64,000 bases of DNA from contig JAIVFJ010000169.1 in the NCBI GenBank assembly GCA_025765615.1, positions 62,001 to 126,000 of the forward strand, given 5' to 3'. Source of the DNA: Zopfochytrium polystomum. Lineage: Eukaryota; Chytridiomycota; Chytridiomycetes; Chytridiales; Chytridiaceae. Below are positions 43,754 through 54,571 of the stretch, piece by piece (the stretch's first letter is position 1; each line of letters opens with the position of its first letter). Under the pieces are notes generated by a model that ran no database searches, was not told the DNA's origin, and saw nothing but the letters and a program-made list of their open reading frames with translations. The position numbers and the translations under genes are program-made.

Positions 43754-45939
43754 TCACCGATCCCCGTTGCGCCCCAACGATCCGGACCCGTGCGATCCGA
43801 CGGCGGTTCGTGAGAGCCCTGGCGATCCAGCCGACGTCGCAGCTGGCGACAACGACGCCTGGCGTTCGCGCATCTTTCCCTTTCTTGCCGACGCCGGACT
43901 GCGGGATCCGGCGGCCGTCGACGTCGAGGTCGCACCGCCGCCGCCCCACAGAGCGGACGCCGTGGATCCCATGAACGACCACGCGGTCGTCACGACGAGG
44001 ACGACCAGCGAGACCTGCACCTGCACGAGCACGCGCGCGGTCTCGGCGACGCCGAGGCTTGGCGGGGCCAGGCGGCTTGCAGCGGCCGCTTTCGCCACGA
44101 CCGCAACACGGCCATCGTCGGCCGACGCGGCGGTCACGAGGCCGCCGCCGCTGCCGCCGTCGAACGCAGACGCGCGCCGCCTCCGTGCGGATGACGACAG
44201 CCCCGCCGACGCCGAAGCCGGCAGGTCCGCTGGGGCGTCCGTGAACTCGTCGTCGTCGTCGTCCTCGTCCTCGTCGTCGACATCATCGACGACACCGTCC
44301 CGCTCCGCGCCGTCAAAGCCGTCGTCGTCCGCCGCGTCGGCGTCGGTCCGATCGGCCGTATCCCACGCAACGCTGCGGCGGCTGGCCGTGAAGGACCGCT
44401 GGCCCCACCTCACGCGCATCGCCGCCATGCGGCTGGCGGCAGAGCCGGGCGGCGTGGCGGCCCCGCGCTTGCGGCCGAGGGTGCCGCGGAGCGGCGACAT
44501 GCGCACCACGCGCTGGTGCGGGGCCAGCGGGGAAGCCGACCGGCGCACGGTCGGGGGAAACTCGGTCGCGTCCGCGTCGACCGGCGTCGCCGCGGCTCGC
44601 CCCCGCGCCCTTCTGAGGTCGTCGTCGTCGTCCTCGGACGACTCGACGAGCCGTCTGACGCGGCTGACGGCGGACGGCGTGTCGATCGCCTCTTTGGCTT
44701 CGACGAGCAGCGTGTCCAGCATCCTCGAGATGCGTTGGAAGTCCGGATCGTAAAGCTCCTCGTTGTGGTCTGACAGCAGTGGCGGGGGTAGTGGCAGCGA
44801 GTTTGCGCGGAAGACGGGCGTGGAAGGGCGGCTGGGGAGCGCTGAAGCTGGTGATGTGATGACAGGATCGTCCGGATCGACAAAGACCCGACCTCCACCG
44901 GGCGCGGACGCATCTCCAGACAACGAAGAAGTATTTGAGCGAGCGCGCGTCATCGGCGTGGGTGTTCCAACGCGAGGTTGATCGAATCGGGCGGAGATTG
45001 GGGGGCGATCCGCTTCAGAGTCTGACGGGTATCCGACAGACCCAGCGATCGAGTTCTGGCGTATGACCGACGCCACTTGCTTGAGCTCTCCAACCATACG
45101 AGCTAGTTCCGCTTGAGTCTGCACGATATTTTGAACAGCCGATTTCAGCTCATCCGCCTGGTGCATCAAAAAGGATTGGATTCAGTTAGGGAATTCATCA
45201 TCGAGATCGAATGAACAAGATCCAGCCCAACCTGAACCTCCGACTTTCTCGAAGCTGCCCTACCACCACCGCCGGCAGCAAGGGCACCCAGGAACGCATC
45301 CAGCTTGTTGTAGCTCCTCCGCTTGGATGCTCGTCTCGTTTCTGCATCCCAAGCATCGCGATCGGCGGAACCGCTGAGGGGGCTCACCAAGGAAGGTGCG
45401 TAGGCGGGCGGTGGCACCCCGTCGTCTGAACCATCCTCCGCATCTCCGTCGTAGCTGCTGTTTGGGTTGTTTTTGCTGCTGTTGATGGCGAGCCGGAGCG
45501 ATCGCATGGACGAACGGGACTGGAGGCGGCGCGGGGTGCGCTGGGGTGCCGGGGCGTTGTCTTGCGCAATGGTCGGTGGGGAGAGGGGAACGCGGGAAGT
45601 GGAAGAGTAGGAGGAGGAGGATTGTGATGGAGTTGGCCAAGCGGAGGATGACGTCGGGTCGTCGTTGTCGTCGAAGGGCAGTGGGTCCGACGGGAATGCG
45701 CCGATGAGATGGGGCGGTGGAGTTGACGTGGCTGCTGGTCGGGTGGTGGTGGTGGTGGTGGTGGTGGTGATACGCGGTGCTCGCCGCCGATCGCGGTCGA
45801 AGAAGGAAGGGGGCGGCGCATGGCGGTCGTCGCCACCGTCGGCGACACCGACGTGGTGGCCATCAGCATCGTCGTGGTAATGCGGTCTGGACGACAACCG
45901 CCTGGGGTCGGCGGCGCCGCCGGAGTCGGTGCCGTCCAT
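43754..45939 (-). CDS. Large coiled-coil/TM protein, unknown family
   Basis: Two exons (45233-45939 and 43754-45158), joined across a 74-nt GT-AG intron, give an unbroken 703-codon frame. The N-terminus is disordered (Ser/Pro/His/Asp-rich, with a Thr run). It is followed by a basic stretch (SKRRSYNKLDAFLGALAAGG). Exon 2 opens with a short amphipathic coiled coil (ADELKSAVQNIVQTQAELAR). A second helical piece is YDPDFQRISRMLDTLLVEAK. Long Asp/Glu-rich segments lead to a hydrophobic stretch (VQVSLVVLVVTTAWSFM) about 70 residues from the C-terminus, probably a membrane anchor. I recognise no catalytic motif. The layout (cytosolic coiled coil, near-terminal TM) is compatible with a membrane-tethering or SNARE-like role, but that is a guess. 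Confidence 0.65.
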
Positions 45940-47067
45940 TGAGCAAAGAAACGTGAATTAGTTTGTTGGTTCTGTCTATCTCTGTCTCTCTCTCTCTCGC
46001 TCTCTCCTCTTTCGGGTCTTATGGTTATTCCTCCTAGTCCGAAGAAGGGTGGCTCTTTCATCCTAAAATGTATATTAAAAAATTGAAAAAATAGGAAAAA
46101 CTGTACAAGCGAACGAAAATTTTCACCACGGCGCAAACCAAAGCTTTGGAGTTGTGGGCCTCTCGGCTGTGAAATCAGTGATGCAAGAGGGTCAAATTTG
46201 GATGCACACCATACACAGTGGAGGTTTCCGTCTTCGCAACGATTCAAATCGATTTCGCGTTAGCTCTTTTGCGACAATCGTTACTGATTCCCATTCAGTG
46301 GCCCTGTGGAAACGGGAGAATCAGGCAGAGTGGAGACGGGATTCCTGTCAGTGGCGATAGCATTCGCCGTCCTTGCGAAACCCGGCAGACTGATAAGATA
46401 GGTGTTGCCAAACAAAAGTCAATACCGAGTTTGCTTGTTTGGCTTGACCTCAGGAATCAAATCGCAAAGCCGTGGAGCAAGGTTCGATTAGTGGGGAGTA
46501 ACCCGGTGAAAGCATAGTACTAGACACTTAACCGTACAAAATGATGTTCCCTACAACGATTTTTTATTATTCTTTTGCGTGCTTCGGTTCCGTTGGAGCA
46601 CACTTGCCACTCGCGGTGGCCGCCACTTGTGGCGCAGCGGAGTGACACGCAACCAGCTGCCTGTCATCAAAACTTCTTATTTCTCGGCATGGTGGTTGTT
46701 GGCATCCCAAGCAGTTTCTGCGCAGATCGGATCGCTTTCAAACCACAAAAATTGTGCACACAGAAATGACGCCTTCGCGGTATTGCATGGTGCACCGTGC
46801 CTGCCTGCAGGGACATAGTCAGTGTATTGATCCGTGTGGGCGTGCGCAGGGCTGCGGTTTTGGAAATCCACTCAAGCGGAATGGAGATCCACCGTGATCC
46901 ACCCACTCACCATGAGTGAGCCTTCGTCCCATCCTCCCGTCCCATTTCGCCGTGGTCCCACAAACAAGCACAAAATCGGCGGCGGGAACACTCGATTTTC
47001 GGACTCGAAGGGCAGATGAACATCGGCCAAGCAGCTACGAGATCTTTTTTTTTGCGAGAGGAGAGTA

Positions 47068-47080
47068 CTGAGAGAGAGAG

Positions 47081-47146
<66 letters not shown>
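47068..47146. repeat. GA microsatellite
   Basis: About 80 bp of nearly perfect AG repeat. Confidence 0.97.
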
Positions 47147-47149
<3 letters not shown>

Positions 47150-47471
47150 GTGAGAGAGTGAGGGAGGAGAGAAGAAGAAGGCGAGGGAACAGAGAGAGAG
47201 AGATTCTGACAGATAGACAGACAGACAGAGACAGAGAAAGAAGAGTCACCGCCCGTCACACAAACAAATGGAAGGATATGTCAGCCCCGAAAATCGCCGA
47301 GGGCAGCACCAGATTTGTCGTCTCGAAGCTGCTTCCATTTTTCCTTTTTTCGTTTTGTTTCGTTTTTTGTTCTCACGCTAATTCTTTCCTCCTCCTCCTT
47401 CCTCCCTTCGGAAAGTGTGACTCGACATGAAGTGTCCTCTGTACACACACGCACACACGCACAGAAAAACG

Positions 47472-47478
47472 TATAAAA
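47472..47478 (+). promoter_or_regulatory. TATA box of the protoglobin gene
   Basis: TATAAAA lies 165 bp upstream of the ATG at 47637, with a pyrimidine-rich leader between. Confidence 0.55.
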
Positions 47479-47636
47479 AAGCCCTGCCGATCCCCCCCTG
47501 TCCCATCATCCCGCAGCAAGCACAGCAAAAGAAGTAAAGAAAAATAAAACAGAAAGAGAAACAAGGCCCGCGCCTCTTTGCACCATCGTCCTCTGCTCCC
47601 ACTCAACACTCAACAACACTACTACTTTCGCAATCA

Positions 47637-48392
47637 ATGTCCACGTCCAAGTTCTCCGTCATCGACCCCACCCGCCTCGACGCCCGCGCCGAGAACCGCC
47701 TGTACCGCTTCAACTACGTCGCCTCCTTCTGCAACTTTGGCGCCGCCGACATCGCCGCCATCCACGCGGCGGCGGGCGCTGTGGCGCCGCTCGTGCCGGC
47801 GATCGTCGACGCCGTGTACGCAAAGCTGTTCGAGTTTGACGTGACGCGCGAGTTTTTCGTGGTGCGCAACGAAGGGTTCCACGGCAAGACGGCGGGGTCC
47901 GCCGCGGCGCTGACGGGCGACGACGAGCAGATCCGGTACCGCAAGTCGATGCTCAACAAGTACCTCGTCAAACTGGTGACGGCCGAGTACGACGAAAAGT
48001 TTGTCGACTACATCGACTGGGTCGGCCGCATCCACACCACCGTCTCGGTCGGCGGCCAGGTCAAAAAGTCGCGCATCAACGTCGACTACGTCCACGTCAA
48101 CGCGCTGTTTGGATATGTCTCGTCGTTCATCGTCGAGGCCCTGCTCGGCGCCGGACTGCCAAAGGACGTCGAGACCAAGACGGTGCTCGCGTTCAACAAG
48201 CTGCTGTGGATCCAGAACGACTTTTTCGCAAAGTACTACACGACCGACTCGCTGGAGCGCTCGGGCGCGAGCGTGCAGCGGGGCAACAACGCCGCGGGCG
48301 GCCTCCTCTCGTCGTCGGCGAGCCTGCCCGTCGCCACGGCCGCCCTCGTTGCGGCAGTGGCCGTCGGCTTTATCGTTGGCAAGCAGCTTTGA
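47637..48392 (+). CDS. Protoglobin-type globin-sensor protein with C-terminal membrane anchor
   Basis: An intronless 251-residue ORF. Residues 10-205 match the protoglobin/globin-sensor fold: RLYRFNYVASFCNFGAADIA (Z helix to A), FEFDVTREFFVVRNEGF, RYRKSMLNKYLVKLV, and DYIDWVGRIHT, where His133 is the expected proximal (F8) heme ligand. INVDYVHVNALFGYVSSFIV and LAFNKLLWIQNDFFAKYY follow. After a Gly/Ser linker the protein ends in one hydrophobic helix (PVATAALVAAVAVGFIVG, about 231-248) and KQL, a typical tail anchor. Such globins bind O2, NO or CO. The tail would put the heme domain on the cytosolic face of the ER, mitochondrial outer membrane or peroxisome. No signalling output domain is fused. 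Codon use is strongly GC-biased, suggesting good expression. Confidence 0.85.
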   Translation: MSTSKFSVIDPTRLDARAENRLYRFNYVASFCNFGAADIAAIHAAAGAVAPLVPAIVDAVYAKLFEFDVTREFFVVRNEGFHGKTAGSAAALTGDDEQIRYRKSMLNKYLVKLVTAEYDEKFVDYIDWVGRIHTTVSVGGQVKKSRINVDYVHVNALFGYVSSFIVEALLGAGLPKDVETKTVLAFNKLLWIQNDFFAKYYTTDSLERSGASVQRGNNAAGGLLSSSASLPVATAALVAAVAVGFIVGKQL

Positions 48393-48645
48393 AGTGTTTT
48401 TTGTGAAGTGTGTGCGTGCGAGTCACACTGTATGCGATGTTCCGTCCGAACGATGTTCTTCTCTCTCTTCTCTCTCTCTCCTCTCTCCACTCTCTCTCTC
48501 TCTCTCTCTCGCTCTTTCTCGATCACGCACCCTGTTTTTGTAACTTTTTTCTTCTTCTGCTTTTGCTTGTTGAACTCTAAAATAAAGAACACAATCTCAT
48601 AACCCTGTTCTCGAACATTGCACTGCGACCACTGCAGACAGGAGC

Positions 48646-48654
<9 letters not shown>

Positions 48655-48681
<27 letters not shown>
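48655..48681. repeat. ACAG tetranucleotide repeat
   Basis: Six to seven consecutive CAGA units between two convergent genes. Confidence 0.95.
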
Positions 48682-48682
<1 letters not shown>

Positions 48683-48858
48683 GACTTGACGCAGGTTGGC
48701 TCGGTCTGACTCGGAGTGAGACGTCAACTTCAACCTCTCTTTTCTATCTTTTTCAATAACTGAAGTGGTTCAATCGGTTTTCGAGGGTGCAGTTTTTGCG
48801 CGTCTGGTGACTGGCGGCGAATAATGGATATTTTTATGTTTTGCCGAATGGTCGTCGG

Positions 48859-50023
48859 TCAGCCACGCGAAAACGCCCAAGCGGCCACCGCCGCGAAGAC
48901 TGCCACCGCCACCGCCGCTGCTGCTGCTCGGCGCGCAAGCATTTCCCTGCCGTTCCTGCCTCCCCTCCGGTCCCTGAAGAACGACCGGGGATCGTCGTAG
49001 TCGTCCGCGCCGCCGCCGACAACGCTGCCTGAGCCAAAACCACGGGAACCCGCATTGGACCCCACCGCCGTCGCCTGTGTCCGCGCTGCAGGCGGAGGCG
49101 CCACAAAGTACAGGTCGTCCTCGTGCTCCAGCACGTACCGCAATTGTTCCGCCGTCATGAACCCCGCGCGCACAATCGCGTCGCCCGCGGCCTCCTTGGC
49201 CGCACGCCCGTCCGCGACATGCACCGCCGCAAGCATCGCCCGCAACCGCGTCGAGCTCATGTCGCCCACCCCGTCTCCTTTTCCTCCGAGCTCGCACAGC
49301 ACCGCCGCCTCCCATCGGCTCCTCCGTCCTCCCGCCGCGCCGCCGCCGCCACCTACAGCAGCGTCAGCCCGCCGCTTCTCCCGCAGCCGCGCCATCTGCC
49401 CGTCCCGCCCGACCACGAGATGGACGAACCCCAGCGGGTCCGCAGACCGCCAGTACCCGCTGTCCGGGTCGACCCGGTCGCTGCCCCACACGACGACGAC
49501 GACGACCTCCACCGCGCGCTCCGCAAGCCAAGCGCCCTGCAGCCGCGCGCCGAGCTCCATCGGGGAGACGAACGGCTCCTTGAGTGCGCCCTCGGCCCCC
49601 GGCGGGCGGACCAACCACCCCGTCGCGGCGTCGGTTGAGGCGCCGCCGCCGTCGGCGCCGTCGTGGTTGTAGCTTTCGTTGTCTGTCGCGGCGTCCTCGC
49701 TTCGTGCGTGGTACCACTCTGGCGGCGGCGACGCGAGGGCCATGCGGACCAGCTGCGCACGATGCGGGAACCGCATGACGGTCGGGTGCTTGCCCTCGTC
49801 GCCATCGTCATCTGCGGCGGCGGCGACCCTTGCCATCTTGACGGCGACGTAGTTGTGCGACGAGACGGCACAGTACCCGGCGACGACGCGGAGGCGCGGC
49901 GAGTGGGCCGTTTCCAGGTGGCGCCGCGCGGCATAGAGGAGGTGGACGTGCTGGAGGTGGACGGGGGTTGAAGGATCCGCCGAGAACGAGGATCGCTTTT
50001 GGCGCTGCGTCTGCTGGATCCAT
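48859..50023 (-). CDS. NMNAT-like nucleotidyltransferase with C-terminal membrane anchor
   Basis: The N-terminus MDPADAAPKAILVLGGSFNP enters the nucleotidyltransferase phosphate-binding loop. A 5-G run at 49963-49967 (C5 on the coding strand) carries one base too many; allowing for it gives VHLQHVHLLYAARRHLE. The total length of 1165 nt (3n+1) agrees with a single insertion and a 387-residue product. The region RFPHRAQLVRMAL, VVWGSDRVD and the late motif MSSTRLR (about residue 255, the ISSTxxR motif) match NMN adenylyltransferase-like enzymes, including fungal POF1-type proteins. The HxGH signature reads H-L-Q-H here (Gly to Gln). A hydrophobic helix (about 366-384) followed by SRG forms a tail anchor. 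Likely role: NAD synthesis or a related nucleotidyl transfer at a membrane; activity is uncertain because of the changed motif. Confidence 0.7.
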
Positions 50024-50357
50024 TAAGGTCTGTAGAGGGGTGGGATGGTCCGGTGTGTGTGGATCGTTTTTTGCTGCGGTTGAGCGGAAGAGTAGTTGTG
50101 GCGAGGACTGCGCGCGGTCGACGTGGAGGTTGACTGCACCGAAAACTGCGCGAGGAAAGAGGAGAACACAAGGACGAAAAAAAAAGGAAAAAAAAAAAAA
50201 AAAAAAAAAAAAAAGGAAATGAACTGGGCGACAAATAACATGAGAAGAACACAAAGCGGGGATTGGTTGAATCCAGCTAAAACAATACGGGACAGCAGAT
50301 TGCGGACCAGATCTACAGGATCTGTGACGGATCGTGAAAGGGGGGTAATGGGTCTCC

Positions 50358-50603
50358 TCAGTTTGAAGCTACAGACGCTGGCCCGGCCCCGGCAGCGCCG
50401 AACAGCCACGACCAGCCGCGGATGGCGGCAAAGGCGAGGAACGCCACGGCCGCGCCCGCGCCTGCAACGCGCAGGAGCCAGCCGCGGACGGTGCGGCGGC
50501 GCGCGACGTCGGCGGTCTTCTTCTTCATGCGCTCGACCTGCGCGCGGATGCGGTCGTCCTTGTTGCTGTTGTTCTTGGCGACGCCTGCAGAGGCTGAGGA
50601 CAT
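50358..50603 (-). CDS. Small single-pass membrane protein (81 aa)
   Basis: A short intronless ORF. A polar, charged N-terminus (NNSNKDDRIRAQVERMKKK, VARRRTVRG) is followed by one hydrophobic helix (WLLRVAGAGAAVAFLAFAAI) and a short Ala/Gly tail. The start is the ATG at 50601-50603, the first in frame. Size and layout recall small ER-membrane proteins such as the RAMP4/YSY6 class, but I see no diagnostic residues. Its start lies 580 bp upstream of the NMNAT-like gene, on the same strand. Confidence 0.5.
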   Translation of the reverse strand: MSSASAGVAKNNSNKDDRIRAQVERMKKKTADVARRRTVRGWLLRVAGAGAAVAFLAFAAIRGWSWLFGAAGAGPASVASN

Positions 50604-51423
50604 AACGAGTAGTTATTGTGGTTCAACAAGGTGGTTCAATTTCGCAAACAGTTTTATTGATTCTCTCAGTTCCGAAGTCACACAACCCATGCTCGATTTG
50701 CAGGTGAGAAGTAAAAGAGATCCCCTTCCCCCTCTTGGTTGATTCAATTTTGTAATTGGTAGCTCCGCGATTCGCAATGGAGCAAAGGTAGCGTTGATTA
50801 AAATTCACGACACACATTCTTGTCGCGGCGGCTGGACCGCTTGGCATAGTTGAGCGACTCGGATGCTGCAGAGCAAGAGGCGATGCGGACTGTGGTGTGC
50901 GGAGGGGAAGGGAGTGCGGGAGCTGACTGTGGATACCACCACCGACTTTGTCACCTTTTTTCAATGGAAGCGATGTGAAACAGTTTTAGTCGTTGTAAAA
51001 CAATAAATGCCATCACGAGGGTGGGTCTGATTTCCCAACCATTCAAGAAGAAGGCTTGAAGTATGTTCAGTCCAGTCCCAGCGTTCGGCGACGGCGGCAG
51101 CAGCACGACCTCCTCCATCAGAGAGGGCTGAAGCAAGGAAATGAAGAACTCCTTCACTCAGGCGGGTCGAGCATTTTGAAAGTGGAACTAACTTGAATTG
51201 ACTGCCCCAATCATCAACCGAACACACCAACGTTTTGAATGAACAGACCCATGGAGAAAATATAAATAAATAAATAAAATAGAAAGCCCAACACAAAACG
51301 CCTCAAAAAACTGTTTCTGTGCATATTCCTGCCGCAAATTGATATTTATTTCGCTCAACCCGATTTGGTGGCGAACAAAAGCGAAAGCAAGCCGTTCCAG
51401 TAGGAAACCAAGCAAGTGTGAGG
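50604..51423. other. Intergenic region, no gene seen
   Basis: This divergent spacer lies between the 81-aa gene (-) and the repeat-motif gene (+). No recognisable gene or strong promoter motif. Confidence 0.5.
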
Positions 51424-52100
51424 ATGAGCCGCCCTGGACCCCGCCGCCACCACCACCCTGCCGCCGCCGCCTCGTTTCTCGTCTCCAACGACGCGGACCG
51501 CGCCGAGCTCGCCGCCCGCCTCGCCGGCCGTGGCACGCCCGCCGCCGCCCCAAACTCCGAAGTCCTTCTCGCCACCGCCACAAAAGTAGGCGGGGAAGGT
51601 GGACCGGCGGTTGGCACCGCCACCAAAAAGGCGGCCCCTCCCCTCGCCGCCCCCATCGACCTCGGCAGTAGGCCGCTCCAAGTCGCCGGCGGCTCCGCCT
51701 CCAAAGTACACTACAGCGCCGCCGCCGCCGACGCCGCTGCACCGGCCCGTGCGGCACCCCCCTCGCGCGCTGCCATCCACGACGTCGCGACGTTCCTGCT
51801 CCGCAACGACACGGATCGGGAGGAGCTCGTCGGCGTGCTGCGAAAAGCCGCTGCTAGCAGCGGCGCGACCCGCGGTGCGTTTTATCCGTCGTCGTCAGCG
51901 GTGAAGAAAGAGGAGGCGCAGGAAAAGGCAGCGGCGGCGGGTAGCGCTGAGGGTGTCGGGGGTCGGCGCAAATGGTGTTTACGGGATGAAGGGTGGGGAT
52001 GTGTTTAACGAGCTGTTGAAGCTGGAGGTGAGTGTTTGTTTCCTTTCTCTTCCTCCCCCCTTTCTTTGGCTCTATGCTGCTGGATGTATAGGTCGAATGA
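51424..52100 (+). CDS. Ala/Gly-rich protein with a repeated DR-EL motif, unknown
   Basis: The start is the ATG of MSRPGPRRHHHP. Two similar segments occur about 105 residues apart, ASFLVSNDADRAELAARL and ATFLLRNDTDREELVGVLRK, separated by low-complexity Ala/Gly/Thr sequence. Each looks like a short amphipathic helix and may be a protein-binding repeat. Near 51955 a single-base slip joins AGSAEG to GVGANGVYGMKGGDVFNELL, ending KLE at a GTGAGT donor (intron 52028-52091). A tiny last exon (GTCGAATGA) gives VE-stop. No family is recognised. Confidence 0.5.
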
Positions 52101-52880
52101 AGGAGGGACTGGGTCTCCTGTGCGCTTTCCACCTTCCCAATAAATGTCTCCCTGAGTCAGTGTTTCTAACAAGATCCGCTCTCCTGCACCTGGCAGACTC
52201 CCGCGTTGTCGACGGCTCCCATCCTGTCCAAGCTGTGAATGGCAGTGACGTCACCTGAACAGTGCCAGCGAATGGAGACGTCACTCAATCCCCCCGCTCC
52301 TCATGCTATTTATATCTGCTGCATCAAATAAAGCGAGTTGTATCGAAATACCCGAGGAAGAGGAGAAAGAGTATCTGAAGTTGGTTGGACGCTTATCTGT
52401 TTCGATCAGAAGTATGCTTTGATGCTGGAGAACCTGGGCAGCAAAAACTCGTCTCGGGCAAATAAACTAGATTCATCCCCACCGAGAGGTCGAGGTTCCT
52501 AAATTGAGAGAGAATGGCCATTAAAGAGACCCTTTCTTGTTTCAACAGATTTCCAGTGGTTAACATTTGCCGGCTTGACCTCGTGTCAACTAGATCGATC
52601 CGTAGGTGTACCAGGCTTTCTTATTCCCCTTACTTTTTGCGCTCAGTTGGGCAGGTGGGATCTTGCTGCAATAATTTTGATCATATAGAGGCAGAATTTG
52701 AGATTTTTCGTTAGTGCACACAGCTAACGCGCGGAGCGCGATCGACTGGCCTCTCACACTGAATTTTTACACTCTTCCTCACCATTATTTCATGGCCACA
52801 CGCTCTCTCGCTGTCTCTATATCTCTCTCCCCCTCCTCCCACTGTCAGACTTTCCCACGAGTGACGCAACTCAATCGCCA
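52101..52880. other. Intergenic region with CRE-like sites
   Basis: Two ACGTCA sites lie 31 bp apart, 5' of a TATTTATAT box (52308-52315) and an AATAAA (about 52326). The rest shows no supported gene. Confidence 0.4.
52246..52283. promoter_or_regulatory. Paired CRE/ATF-type sites
   Basis: A perfect palindrome TGACGTCA (52246-52253) and GACGTCA (52277-52283). This is the bZIP (ATF/CREB) consensus. Which gene they would serve is not clear. Confidence 0.35.
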
Positions 52881-52894
52881 TTCGAACGAACGGC

Positions 52895-53180
52895 ACCACT
52901 GCGGTCACGTGCACCACCGCCACCCTACGCCGACGCCGCCGACCCACGCGTCGCCGATCTCAAGCGCGCCGCGGCAGCGCTCACGACCTTTGCCCGCCGT
53001 CCGCCGTCGCCGAGCTCGCGGCGTTCTCGGACGGCGTTGACCGGCTCCGCGCGCGGACCGACCGGGAAGCCGCCGCCGAGTTCGCGGCGCGGGTGGTTTC
53101 GATGAGCGAGGGGGGACGCGGAGGACTTTGCGAGCACCGCGTTGGGGCCGTGATCGAAGAAGGGAACCAACTTTGATTGT
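52895..53180 (+). pseudogene. Fragment related to the DR-EL motif protein
   Basis: In shifting plus-strand frames I read DPRVADLKRAAAALTTFA, then VAELAAFSDGVDRLRARTDR and EAAAEFAARVVSMSE. The TDRE spacing resembles the two repeats of the gene at 51.4 kb, suggesting a diverged or frame-broken relative. Evidence is weak, because Ala-rich GC-rich sequence can mimic this. Confidence 0.3.
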
Positions 53181-53346
53181 CCGGTGTGGATAATGCATGG
53201 GCCCATAGCGTCTGAGAACAGAAATAGTTCACATCTCTCACGGAGGGCTCAGCGTCATACGTTGCGATAGCAAGAAGCAAAGCAGCAGAACGCAAAGAGA
53301 AAGAACCAAATAGACAAACTGCAAACACACATTACAGCGACAGGCA

Positions 53347-54067
53347 TCACAGCTTCGAAGCCTGCGGCTCGTTCATGTACTTTGTGTGCGACCCCGCTGC
53401 AACAAGCGGGCCCTTCTTTCCGTCCTTGCTCCGCTTGAAGACTTCGTGTCCGTGAAATAAACTTTTTTCGCAATCTTGGGAACTGTGACCTCAATCACCA
53501 GCACGTCGCCGACGACTGCCCCGGAAACGAATGTCGTCGAGAGGTCCAGTGAGACGCCGAAGAGCATCGGCCGTTCATTCGCCGCGTCGATCAGGAGCTT
53601 GGACAGGCTCGAGATCAGGTCGATGATGGTCGACAGGCACCCGCCGTGGATAGTGCCAACGCCGTTGAGCATCTCCTCTGTCACCTGCCAATCGCGGGTT
53701 GTGAGTGGGTCATCCCAGGAGTGGCCCTCTCTCACCTCCAGTTCCCATACGAATCTGCCATCTGGGAGTGCTTCCACGAACTTGGAACCGTGGTAGATGG
53801 CAAGGTCCCAAGCCTTGTTCTGAAAGACGGGGTGGAGTTTGGCCGGTTATTTGGCGTTGAGGGGGTCGAGTTCGCGGACTGCATCGCGAGGATCATTTTA
53901 CTCTAGGCCCGGCCGAATGCGCAGTCAAAGTCGTGAACAACGGGTATGAGGTCCCCAACCGCGCCCCGCGACTCCTCTACGATTCTCACCTGATTCTTTC
54001 CCCTATCCATCAGGAATGCAAGGATGGTCCGCTGGCGATCGGCGGGGAGAGAGCGACAGTCGGGCAT
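53347..54067 (-). CDS. Hotdog-fold (4HBT) thioesterase, copy 1, frameshift in last exon
   Basis: A small acyl-CoA thioesterase of the PaaI/ACOT13 type. Exons: 53990-54067 (MPDCRSLPADRQRTILAF..KNQ), 53736-53819 (NKAWDLAIYHGSKFVEAL..WELE) and 53347-53684. The core motif GTIHGGCLSTIIDLISS carries the HGG..T segment around the active site, followed by VSLDLSTTFVSGAVVGDVL. Intron 53685-53735 is 51 nt. Exon 3 is 338 nt, one base short of the 339 nt in copy 2. The missing base, after TDTK near 53441, throws the frame into a premature different tail. The rest of the exon still matches copy 2 up to a stop at 53347. Either a recent pseudogene or a base-calling error. Confidence 0.8.
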
Positions 54068-54571
54068 CGCTCCTGTATATGATTAGGCACAGGCTGGGGA
54101 TTGCGCGTTGTTCTGATCGTGGAGACAAAACCCGCTTGGCAAAGGGCTGCTTTAATAACGCGTTGACGGCAAGAAAAACGGATTCTCGGCACGGCAGTCA
54201 CCGAGAATGGCAGCGATACAAACTCTATGGGTACATAAGAACAGTGCGACGACAACAGGGGGCGGCAGGCCGGAGTAAGCAGCGGTAAATGCTGCTGTTA
54301 ACAAGTAGCAGGCTGTGTTCGTGACAGAACGCCTGCGATATGTGCAATGCGTTCAGTTCTTGTGTCAAGACGAGAGACCACCTCTATTTCCAACGCAACA
54401 CGAGTAAAAAAGAAAGCAAAGTGACAGTACAGAATGATGTTGCGCAAAGCAAGAAGCCCGTCGGTATGTTCGCGCATAACGCGACGGGGAATTAGGCATG
54501 AGAGCAAAACAGACCAGCAGCAACTAAACAGCAGAGAAAGTCAATATCCAAGGTGCCCGCCAGCAGCCCAT

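Larger units (their letters stand above)
45940..47636. other. Intergenic region, no gene recognised
   Basis: ORFs between 46.1 and 46.9 kb show no family features. A GA microsatellite (about 47068-47146) and the protoglobin promoter lie in the right part. Confidence 0.5.

Noticed and set aside
46154..46906. Short ORFs between the coiled-coil gene and protoglobin
   Set aside because: No recognisable motif, no splice logic and no agreement between frames.
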